Below, piece after piece: positions 44,918 through 51,934 of a stretch of DNA of 64,000 nucleotides (its first letter is position 1; every line of letters begins with the position of its first letter). A program made the position numbers and the translations under genes. The DNA lies in the NCBI GenBank assembly GCA_021286855.1, contig JAJTBO010000004.1, positions 1-64,000 on the forward strand, given 5' to 3'. Origin of the DNA: Hyphomicrobiales bacterium. Its GTDB lineage: Bacteria > Pseudomonadota > Alphaproteobacteria > Rhizobiales > Ancalomicrobiaceae. The notes below the pieces were generated by a model that did not search any database, was not told where the DNA came from, and saw only the letters and a program-made list of their open reading frames with translations.

Positions 44918-45877
44918 TCAGACCACGACCACGACGGCGAGGCTGGCGATCGCGGCGACCAGCGGCCATTTCAGGAAGAAGGCGACGGCCTGGTCGATGC
45001 GCATGCGGCCGATGCCGACACGCACGGCGGTTACGCCGATCAGCATCAGCACGAAGTCCTCGAGCAGCCAGACGACGAGCCCCAACGGCCCTTCGGGAAC
45101 CAGCGGGAAGAACAGAGTCAGGCCGAGCCCGAGCACCACCACCGACTTCACCGCCGACATCAGCTTGAACAGGCCCAGCGCCGGGCCGGAATATTCGACG
45201 AGCGGGCCCTCGAGCACTTCAGTCTCGGCTTCGGGAATGTCGAAGGGGACGATGCCGAGATTGGCCGGATAGAAGAAGACGAAGGCGATCAGCGCCGGCC
45301 ACAATACCGGATCGAACAGATTGGCGCCGTGGACCTGCTGATGCCGGACGATCTCGGTCAGCGACAGGACTGCGAACTGCCCCTCCGCCGCGCCGGTGCG
45401 CAGCGCCACGGCGGCGACGACGAGGACGATCGGCCCCTCGTAGGCGAGCATCAACGCCATTTCGCGCGAGAAGCCGATGGCGCCGTAGGTCGATCCCGAG
45501 ACCGAGCCCGCCACCATCAGCGCGACGCCGGGGATCGCCAGCAGATAGACCAGCACCAGCACGTTGCCGAGCTGCGGCGAAGGCGCGGGCAGTCCGGGAA
45601 CCGGGATCAGCGCCGCCGCGTAGAGCATCGAGACGAGCGCGACCAGCGGCGTGACCAGGAAGACCAACTGCGAGGTGGCGGTCAGCGGCACCATGGTGCG
45701 CTTGAAGCCGAGCTTGACCAGATCGTAGATCGGCTGGAGGAGCGGCGGGCCGACCCGGCCCTGGAGCCGGGCGGCGAAGCGGCGGTCGGCGCCCTTGAGG
45801 GCGAGGCCGAGGGCGAGGGCGAAGAGCCCGCCCGGGAAGGCCAGGACCGAGACGAGGAGGGCTGCTTGGGTGGACAT
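44918..45877 (-). CDS. cooK: Hydrogenase membrane subunit (CooK/EchB/NuoH type)
   Basis: This 319-residue protein has about eight transmembrane segments. NuoH-family blocks include RVGPPLLQPIYDLVKLG near residue 40, the loop EGPIVLVVAA and the FDIPEAETEVLEGPLVEYSG segment with conserved acidic residues. It anchors the peripheral hydrogenase arm and joins it to the antiporter-like CooM. It starts 13 bases after cooM. Confidence 0.88.
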   Translation of the reverse strand: MSTQAALLVSVLAFPGGLFALALGLALKGADRRFAARLQGRVGPPLLQPIYDLVKLGFKRTMVPLTATSQLVFLVTPLVALVSMLYAAALIPVPGLPAPSPQLGNVLVLVYLLAIPGVALMVAGSVSGSTYGAIGFSREMALMLAYEGPIVLVVAAVALRTGAAEGQFAVLSLTEIVRHQQVHGANLFDPVLWPALIAFVFFYPANLGIVPFDIPEAETEVLEGPLVEYSGPALGLFKLMSAVKSVVVLGLGLTLFFPLVPEGPLGLVVWLLEDFVLMLIGVTAVRVGIGRMRIDQAVAFFLKWPLVAAIASLAVVVVV

Positions 45878-45890
45878 CGTTCCGCGCTCC

Positions 45891-48800
45891 TCAGGCGTGC
45901 TTCTCTTGCGAACCGCTCGTCTCGCCGTCCCGCTTCAGGAGACCGCGCACGATCGCGTCGGGGGTTTCGAACAGGCTGGAGGCCCGCATCCGGATCTCCT
46001 CCGGGACGAGATCGTCCGCGCCGGCCTGATGAACCCGGATGCGCTGGACGCCGGCGCCGCGATAGGCGAGACGCAGGTAGGGAACCAACGGCGTCGCGAC
46101 GATCAGCAACAGCACCGACACCAGGCCCGGATGCCAACCATCGGGGCCGGGCAGGCCGCCGGTCAGGGTCGCGACGATCGGGGTCATGCCGAGTTCGGCC
46201 TGGATCGCGGCGATCGGGACCAGAACGAGGCCCGGCATCAGGCCGACGATCACGCTCGCCGCGACGAGGACGCCCATCGAGACGCGCATCGCCAGCGGCG
46301 CTTCCTGGGCCTGCAACGCCCGCGTCGTCGGCGCGCCCATGAAGGCTGCGTGGGCGAACTTGAGCACGGCGGCGAGGGTGAACAGCGAGCCGATCATGGC
46401 GGCGACGGCGAAGGCCCAATGGCCGGAGGCGAAGCAGGCGTCGAAGATCATCCACTTCGAGGCGAAGCCGTTCAGCGGCGGGATGCCGGCGAGCGAGAGC
46501 CCGGCGAAGAGGAAGCAGCCGAAGGTGAACGGCATCTTCCGACCGAGACCGCCCAGTTCGTCGAGCATCGTCGCATGGTTGGCGACCATGATCGCGCCGG
46601 CCACCAGGAACAGGGTGTCCTTGAGCAGCATGTGGTTGACGAAGTGGGCGAGGCCGGCGGCGACGCCGAGCGAGGTGCCGAGCGACACCGCCATCATCAC
46701 GTAGCCGAGCTGGCACACCGTCGACCAGATCAACACCAATTTGATGCCGTTCTGGATGAAGGCCTGAGCGCCGGCGATCAGGATGGTGATCGCGCCGATG
46801 GTGGCGACCACCTCCATCAGGGTCGGCAGGCCGAAGAGCGAGCCGCCGACGCGGGTGAAGACCGCCGCGCCGCCGAACAGCGTGAAGAGCTTCAGCACGC
46901 CCCAGGGGCCGGACTTCAGGAGAACCGCCGAGATGTAGCCGGAGACCGGGGTCGGGGCGAGCGCCGGGTGCATCTGCACGTCGATGCGCAGCGGCAGCTG
47001 GGCCGCCTTCATGACGAGGCCGAGGACCACGGTGACGAGGCCGGTCGAAAGCGCCAGCGTCGGCATGGTCGCCGCCGCCCGGCCGATGCCGGCGAGGTCG
47101 GTGGTCCCCGCGGCCGTCGCCAGCACGACGAGGCCGAGGAACATGAAGCTCGCGCCGACGGTGTTGAAGAAGAAGTATTTGAAGCCTTCACGCCGCGCTT
47201 CGTCGGTCTCCTCGTGGACGATCGCCGCCCACAGCGCCCAGGAGGACATGACCTCCCAGAAGCCGAAGAAGGAGAAGACGTCGCGCGCCGCGGTCAGGCC
47301 GATCAGGCCCGCGATCATCAGGCCGAAGGCGGCGAAGAAGCGGCCCTGCGCATGCGAATGGGCGAGATAGGCGGTGGCGTGCAGCATGTTGAGCGCGCCG
47401 ACGCCGGTGATCAGCAGCGCGAAGGCGAAGGACAGGCCGTCCCAGCGGCCGCGTTCCAAAAGGATCGCGACGAAGGCGGCGACGAGGACCAGAACGGCGA
47501 GCCGGCCCGACCAGACGACCGACTTGCGGCCGATCAACCAGACGAGGCCGGCGCCGAGGAAGGCGACGATCGCTGCGGCCGGCCAGATCAACTGGAGGTT
47601 CGGCAGGACGGCGTCGGCGAGGCCGGCGCGGGCGGCGAAGGCGGCGCCGACCGGCGTGACGAGGGCGAGCTGCGCGCTCGGCGCGACGCCGCCGATCACG
47701 ATCACGGCCGCCAGCAGGCCGAGGGCGGCGAGCATCGAGGCGGGGGCTTCGCGGACGTCGTCCGCGTCGGTCCACGGCTTGAAGAACAGGGTGGCGACGA
47801 CGCGCAGATAGTAGACCGCGCCGGCGAGCCCGCCGAGCAGCAGCAGCGTCGCGATCTCCCAATGGCCGGCGTCGACCGCCGCCCAGACCATCAGGAACTT
47901 CGAGACGAAGCCGTTGAAGGGCGGCAGGCCCATGACGGCGATCGAGGCGAGCGCATAGGCCCCGGCGGTCACCGGCATCTTGCGGCCGAGGCCGGCGAAG
48001 TCGGCGATCATGTGGTGCCCCGTGCGCAGGATGAAGGCGCCGGCGGCGAAGAAGAGCAGGGTCTTCATGGCGGCGTGGTTCATCACGTGCAGCAGGCTCG
48101 CGTCGACGGCGAGCGCCGTGCCGAGGCCGAGGATGGCGACGATCTCGCCGACCTGAGCGAGCGTCGAGAAGGCGAGCATACGCTTCAGTTCGGGTTCGAA
48201 CAGAGCGCGGACCTCGCCGTAGATCAGGGTCAGCGCGCCGAGCACGACGAGGATGGTCGAGAGATCGACGCCATGGACGGCGAAGCCCTTCAGCGCGCCG
48301 AGGCCGACGACCAGGAACAGAACCTTGACCATGCCGAAGACGCCGGCCTTGGTCAGGATGCCGGAGAGCGGACCGGAGACCGACGACGGCGCGACCGGAT
48401 GGGCGAGCGGCAGCCAGGCCTGCATCGGCACGAGGCCGGCCTTGACGGCGAAGCCGACGAAGAAGGCGGCGACGGTGACGAAGCCGACGATCGGCGAGAC
48501 GGTGGGGAGACGCTCGGCGAGGACGGCGAATTCGAAGGAATGGACGTTCGCATGGGCGAGCAGGATGCCGAAGTGCATCACATAGGCGCCGCCGGCGCAC
48601 ATCAGGAAGTAGACGAAGCCGGCCTTCAGGGCCTTAGGGCTCTCGTCGTGGACGACCAGGAAATAAGAAGTCCAGGTCATCAGCTCCCAGAAGACGTAGA
48701 AGTTGCCGAGTTCATGGGTGGTGGTGAGCCCGATCAGTGAACCGATCATCAGGAAGGCGAAGAACCAGTAGCGGTTCGCATTGGCGTTTCCGGCCATGTA

Positions 48801-49697
48801 GTCGACCGAATAGATCACCATGACGCTCGCAATTCCGGCGAAGATCAGCGCGAAGAGGCGCGAAGCCGGATCGAGCGAGGCGTCGAGGGCGACCAGCGCC
48901 AAGGTCGCGAGGACGAGGAGGACGGCGGCCGCATCGCGCAGACGCGGCGCGCGACGGCCGATCGCCCAGATCGCGAAGCCGCCGACGTAAGGCGCCAGAA
49001 CCAGCGTCGACCAGGGCGCCTCGAAATGCGGGATCGCGGCGACGTCGGTCGTGCCGGTGAGGGCGACGGCGGCTTCGACCAGCGGTTCGGGCCACAGGCC
49101 GAGGACGGCGGTCAACGCGGCGAGGACGGCGGCGATCGGCAGGAGCGCCGACGGAGCGGGGGCGAGCTCGACCGGGCGGGTTTCCGGCTCCAGGCAGACG
49201 CGCTGGACGAGGAGGAGATAGTAGGCGGCGGCGACGACGGTCGCGGCGGTGCCGACGATCGCGACGCCCCAATGGCCCTGCTCGATCGCCGCATAGAGGA
49301 TCATGAACTTGGAGAAGGAGCCCTTGAAGGGCGAGAGACCCATCACCGCGAAGACGCCGAAGGCGAAGAGCGTCGCGGCGACCGGCATGCGGCGGCCGCT
49401 GCCCCTCAGATCGTCGAGGTTGGCGGAACGCGTGCGGGCGACCAGATACCAACCGGCGGCGACGACGAGACCGCGCATCACGATCTGATAGCCGAGATGC
49501 ATGGTCGCGCCGACATCGCCCGCCGGCCCGCCGACGCCGAGGCCGATCAGGAGATAGCCGACCTCCGCGATGGTGGAGAACAGGACGACGCGCCCGAGGG
49601 ACGGCAACGCCAGAAGCGCGGCGACTTCGCCGAAGAAGAGGAAGATCGCGCCCATCCAGGCGAGGCCGAGGGGATCGAGCGAGGAGATGCCGAGCAT
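45891..49697 (-). CDS. cooM: Giant antiporter-like hydrogenase membrane subunit (CooM), multi-module
   Basis: This 1268-residue protein has over 30 predicted membrane helices. It holds two near-complete NuoL/M/N-type modules (about 240-790 and 800-1220), each with the helix-5 Glu (YVFWELMTW; FGFWEVMSS) and a helix-7/8 Lys region (VKAGLVPMQAWLP; MKAAQLPLRIDV), plus an N-terminal half module resembling only the C-terminal part of such a subunit (about 1-230). The tail is cytoplasmic and charged. It would couple H2 evolution to proton or sodium movement. AAGGA stands 8 bases before the ATG. Large size is, as I recall, also a feature of R. rubrum CooM. Confidence 0.85.
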   Translation of the reverse strand: MLGISSLDPLGLAWMGAIFLFFGEVAALLALPSLGRVVLFSTIAEVGYLLIGLGVGGPAGDVGATMHLGYQIVMRGLVVAAGWYLVARTRSANLDDLRGSGRRMPVAATLFAFGVFAVMGLSPFKGSFSKFMILYAAIEQGHWGVAIVGTAATVVAAAYYLLLVQRVCLEPETRPVELAPAPSALLPIAAVLAALTAVLGLWPEPLVEAAVALTGTTDVAAIPHFEAPWSTLVLAPYVGGFAIWAIGRRAPRLRDAAAVLLVLATLALVALDASLDPASRLFALIFAGIASVMVIYSVDYMAGNANANRYWFFAFLMIGSLIGLTTTHELGNFYVFWELMTWTSYFLVVHDESPKALKAGFVYFLMCAGGAYVMHFGILLAHANVHSFEFAVLAERLPTVSPIVGFVTVAAFFVGFAVKAGLVPMQAWLPLAHPVAPSSVSGPLSGILTKAGVFGMVKVLFLVVGLGALKGFAVHGVDLSTILVVLGALTLIYGEVRALFEPELKRMLAFSTLAQVGEIVAILGLGTALAVDASLLHVMNHAAMKTLLFFAAGAFILRTGHHMIADFAGLGRKMPVTAGAYALASIAVMGLPPFNGFVSKFLMVWAAVDAGHWEIATLLLLGGLAGAVYYLRVVATLFFKPWTDADDVREAPASMLAALGLLAAVIVIGGVAPSAQLALVTPVGAAFAARAGLADAVLPNLQLIWPAAAIVAFLGAGLVWLIGRKSVVWSGRLAVLVLVAAFVAILLERGRWDGLSFAFALLITGVGALNMLHATAYLAHSHAQGRFFAAFGLMIAGLIGLTAARDVFSFFGFWEVMSSWALWAAIVHEETDEARREGFKYFFFNTVGASFMFLGLVVLATAAGTTDLAGIGRAAATMPTLALSTGLVTVVLGLVMKAAQLPLRIDVQMHPALAPTPVSGYISAVLLKSGPWGVLKLFTLFGGAAVFTRVGGSLFGLPTLMEVVATIGAITILIAGAQAFIQNGIKLVLIWSTVCQLGYVMMAVSLGTSLGVAAGLAHFVNHMLLKDTLFLVAGAIMVANHATMLDELGGLGRKMPFTFGCFLFAGLSLAGIPPLNGFASKWMIFDACFASGHWAFAVAAMIGSLFTLAAVLKFAHAAFMGAPTTRALQAQEAPLAMRVSMGVLVAASVIVGLMPGLVLVPIAAIQAELGMTPIVATLTGGLPGPDGWHPGLVSVLLLIVATPLVPYLRLAYRGAGVQRIRVHQAGADDLVPEEIRMRASSLFETPDAIVRGLLKRDGETSGSQEKHA

Positions 49698-49767
49698 GGC
49701 GACGGTCCTTTCGGCGACGCGCGTCGAGAAAGCATGCCGCGACGCTAGGCCGCCTCTCCGCTTCCGA

Positions 49768-49785
49768 CTGTCGGCCGGCCGACAG
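49768..49785. promoter_or_regulatory. Perfect CooA-type box between cooM and hypA
   Basis: CTGTCGGCCGGCCGACAG is an 18-base perfect palindrome containing TGTCG-N6-CGACA, an exact fit to the CooA/Crp-type consensus TGTCR-N6-YGACA. It lies about 80 bases upstream of cooM and 100 upstream of divergent hypA. The gene at 51081-51752 encodes a CooA-like protein that could bind it. Confidence 0.7.
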
Positions 49786-49788
49786 ATA

Positions 49789-49800
49789 CGCAATCTTGCG
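49789..49800. promoter_or_regulatory. Second palindrome in the cooM/hypA promoter region
   Basis: CGCAATCTTGCG (5-base arms, 2-base centre) adjoins the CooA-type box. Its GCAATCT-GCG core recurs in the palindrome at 51906-51920 upstream of the CooA-like gene, suggesting a shared regulator. Confidence 0.4.
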
Positions 49801-49883
49801 AGGCGTAAATCTGCCCCGAGCCGGCGCAGGCTCATGCGCGCGGCCGCGCGAAGCGTCGTCGAGATGGACCGAGGAGGGACGAG

Positions 49884-50276
49884 ATGCACGAAACCGCGGT
49901 GGTGATGGGGCTTCTCGACATCCTGGAGCGCAAGGCGACGGAGCACGGCGTCGGCCGGATCGTCTCGGTCAAGGTCGTGCTCGGCCGGCTGCGCGGCCTC
50001 GATCCGCGTCAGATCGTCGGGGCCTTCGAAATCTTCTCGGAAGGCACGCGGGCGGAGGGCGCGCGGCTGATCGTCGAGGAGGTCGTACCGACGGCGCGGT
50101 GTCGGGGTTGCGGGACGGTCTTCGCCGTCGAAGGCTGGTCGATCGCCTGTCCGAGCTGCGGCGGCGAAGACGCCGAGACAGTGAGCGGACGCGAGCTGCA
50201 CATCGCCGAGTTCGAGGCCGCCGCCGCGGACGGCCCCCATGAAAACGCGAACGGCTCATCCGGGGAGGGCGGATGA
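49884..50276 (+). CDS. hypA: Hydrogenase nickel incorporation protein HypA
   Basis: The 130-residue nickel metallochaperone starts MHE, giving the nickel-binding N-terminal His, and has a zinc site of paired CxxC motifs (CRGC and CPSC). It delivers nickel to the large subunit with HypB. GAGGAGGG precedes the ATG. It is divergent from cooM, sharing the promoter region with the CooA-type box, and convergent with hypB. hypCDEF are not in the window. Confidence 0.9.
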   Translation: MHETAVVMGLLDILERKATEHGVGRIVSVKVVLGRLRGLDPRQIVGAFEIFSEGTRAEGARLIVEEVVPTARCRGCGTVFAVEGWSIACPSCGGEDAETVSGRELHIAEFEAAAADGPHENANGSSGEGG

Positions 50277-50281
50277 GCCGT
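50251..50281. terminator. Bidirectional hairpin over the hypA stop
   Basis: ACGGCTCATCC and GGATGAGCCGT arms with a 9-base loop span the hypA stop codon in the 36-base space before the convergent hypB stop. No T tract. Confidence 0.5.
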
Positions 50282-50311
50282 CGCGGCGCGGTCGGGTCGC
50301 CCGAGGGGCGG

Positions 50312-51067
50312 TCAGGCGGATGCGGCGCGCATGGGATCGGGTTCCGAGGAGGCGGCGGCGACGCCGTCGAGGGCGGCGCGATGGGCGCGCAGCTCGGTGA
50401 GCAGCCAGTCGACCCAGGCGTCGAGCCCCTCGCCGGTCTTGGCCGAGACCTCGACGATCGGCCCACGGCCGCGGACGCGATCGACGGCGCGACGGGCGCG
50501 GGCGGGATCGAAGTCGTCGAAATGCGGCAGGAGGTCGGTCTTGGAGAAGACGACGAGGTCGGCGTTGCGGAAGATCACCGGATACTTCGCCGGCTTGTCG
50601 TCGCCTTCCGTCACCGACAGCAGCACCACGTCGCGGTGCTGGCCGACGTCGAAGTCGGCGGGGCAGACGAGGTTGCCGACGTTCTCGACGAAGAGCAGGT
50701 CGACCTCGTCGAGGTCGAGACGCGCGATCGCGTCGGCCGTCATGGTCGCGTCGAGATGACAGCCGACGCCGGTGGTGATCTGGACGGCCGGCACGCCGTG
50801 GCGGCGGATCCGGTCGGCGTCGTTCTCGGTCTCGAGGTCGCCTTCGACGACGGCGACGCGCAGGCCCGGCGGCAGGGCGGCGAAGGTCGCCTCGAGCAGG
50901 CGGGTCTTGCCCGAGCCGGGCGAGGACATCAGGTTGACGGCGAAGACGCGGGCACGATCGAGGCGATCCCGCAGACGCGCGGCGATGCGGTCGTTTTCGG
51001 CGAGCAGGCCTTCGAGGACCGGGATCGTCCGGGTGGTCTCGGCGTCGCAGCCGCAGGTCTGGCACAT
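50312..51067 (-). CDS. hypB: Hydrogenase nickel incorporation GTPase HypB
   Basis: This 251-residue GTPase has the N-terminal nickel motif MCQTCGC, Walker A SSPGSGKT, the metal-site segment GVGCHLDA, FVENVGNLVCP and FSKTDLLPH. It lacks the His-rich stretch some HypB proteins use for nickel storage. It hands nickel on for CooH maturation. It starts 13 bases after the CooA-like gene, so the two form an operon. Confidence 0.92.
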   Translation of the reverse strand: MCQTCGCDAETTRTIPVLEGLLAENDRIAARLRDRLDRARVFAVNLMSSPGSGKTRLLEATFAALPPGLRVAVVEGDLETENDADRIRRHGVPAVQITTGVGCHLDATMTADAIARLDLDEVDLLFVENVGNLVCPADFDVGQHRDVVLLSVTEGDDKPAKYPVIFRNADLVVFSKTDLLPHFDDFDPARARRAVDRVRGRGPIVEVSAKTGEGLDAWVDWLLTELRAHRAALDGVAAASSEPDPMRAASA

Positions 51068-51080
51068 CGCCCCTCTCCTC

Positions 51081-51752
51081 TCAGCAGACGCAGTCTTCGA
51101 CCGGCGCGATCTCGCGGCGCAGCCGCGCCAGATCGGCGATCACCATCGAGCGCTGGCCGAAACGGTGCAGGATGCCGCAGCGCACCAGCTCGGCCATGAC
51201 GGTGGAGACCGACTGGCGGGTCGCGCCGATCTCCATGGCGAAGTCCTCGGCGTTGGGCGGCGGCGCCAGCACCACGCCGTCGGCGTCCGGCCGGCCGTCG
51301 CGATCGGCGGTCGCGCAGAGGGCGCGAATCAGGCGATGGCGTACGTCGTCGAAGGCCATGTCCTCGATCCGGCGCAACGAACGCTCGAGCAGGCGGTCGA
51401 AGATCGGCATCGCCCACAGCACGAACTCGACGTCGGTGCGCGCGTAGTCGCGGATCGCCCGCATCGGGATGAAGACGATCTCGCTGTCGCGGCGCGCCTC
51501 CAGGAGCGAGCCGGCGTGAACGCGGGTCGCCTCGCCGGGGGCCAGCATGAACAGCGTCAGTTCACGACCGTCGCGCGACAGGAAGGCGCGCAGGCAGCCG
51601 GAGCGGACCGCGACCAGCCCATCGGCCTCGTCTTCCTCGTCGGATCCGCGGAACATCTGGCCGGCGACCAGTCGACGCGTCGAGAGATGACGCGCCGCAG
51701 GCCCCGCGGACATCCGCTCGATCAAGCGATTGACGGCATCGTCGCAGGTCAT
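51081..51752 (-). CDS. cooA: CooA-like Crp/Fnr-family regulator (putative CO sensor)
   Basis: This 223-residue regulator is similar throughout to CooA of R. rubrum (222 residues): GCLRAFLSRDGRELTLFMLAPG, the VHAGSLLEA segment with His79 matching the heme ligand His77, SLRRIEDMAFDDVRHRLI at the dimer helix, and a Crp helix-turn-helix (EIGATRQSVSTVMAELVRCG). The Fe(III) ligand Cys75 is replaced by Arg and there is no Pro at position 2, so heme ligation would differ. The C-terminus ends CVC. GGAGGAGG precedes the ATG. Upstream of hypB and near a CooA-type box, it probably activates the hydrogenase operon. Confidence 0.72.
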   Translation of the reverse strand: MTCDDAVNRLIERMSAGPAARHLSTRRLVAGQMFRGSDEEDEADGLVAVRSGCLRAFLSRDGRELTLFMLAPGEATRVHAGSLLEARRDSEIVFIPMRAIRDYARTDVEFVLWAMPIFDRLLERSLRRIEDMAFDDVRHRLIRALCATADRDGRPDADGVVLAPPPNAEDFAMEIGATRQSVSTVMAELVRCGILHRFGQRSMVIADLARLRREIAPVEDCVC

Positions 51753-51905
51753 GGCGGCCTCCTCCGTCGACCGTTCCCGGGGGCGACGGCTCCGCCCGCC
51801 GCAACGTCGACGACGAAGGAATGATAGGCTCCGAGACGGCGAATTTCGAGCTTTTCCGCCATATTTCGGCGGCTTCAGACCCGATGCCGCAGGGTTTGCG
51901 CAAGT

Positions 51906-51920
51906 GTCGCAATCTGCGAC
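51906..51920. promoter_or_regulatory. Palindrome upstream of the CooA-like gene
   Basis: GTCGCA-ATC-TGCGAC is a perfect 6-3-6 inverted repeat, with TTGCGCAA (51896-51903) just beside it. Its GCAATCT-GCG core is shared with the palindrome at 49789-49800. It is a candidate operator for the AcoR-like regulator upstream. Confidence 0.45.
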
Positions 51921-51934
51921 GCGACGCGCGAAGG

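Noticed and set aside
49698..49883. Sigma-54 promoter for the hydrogenase operon
   Set aside because: No TGGCAC-N5-TTGC match in either direction, although the nearby AcoR-like protein first suggested it.
45891..50240. A longer start for CooM at 50240
   Set aside because: The extension would run through the CooA-type box and antisense to hypA. The ATG at 49697 has a ribosome site and the membrane-protein composition begins there.
41902..51752. CO dehydrogenase (cooS, cooF) or hypCDEF within the hydrogenase region
   Set aside because: Every open frame of the region is accounted for; none carries CooS motifs or HypC/D/E/F features.
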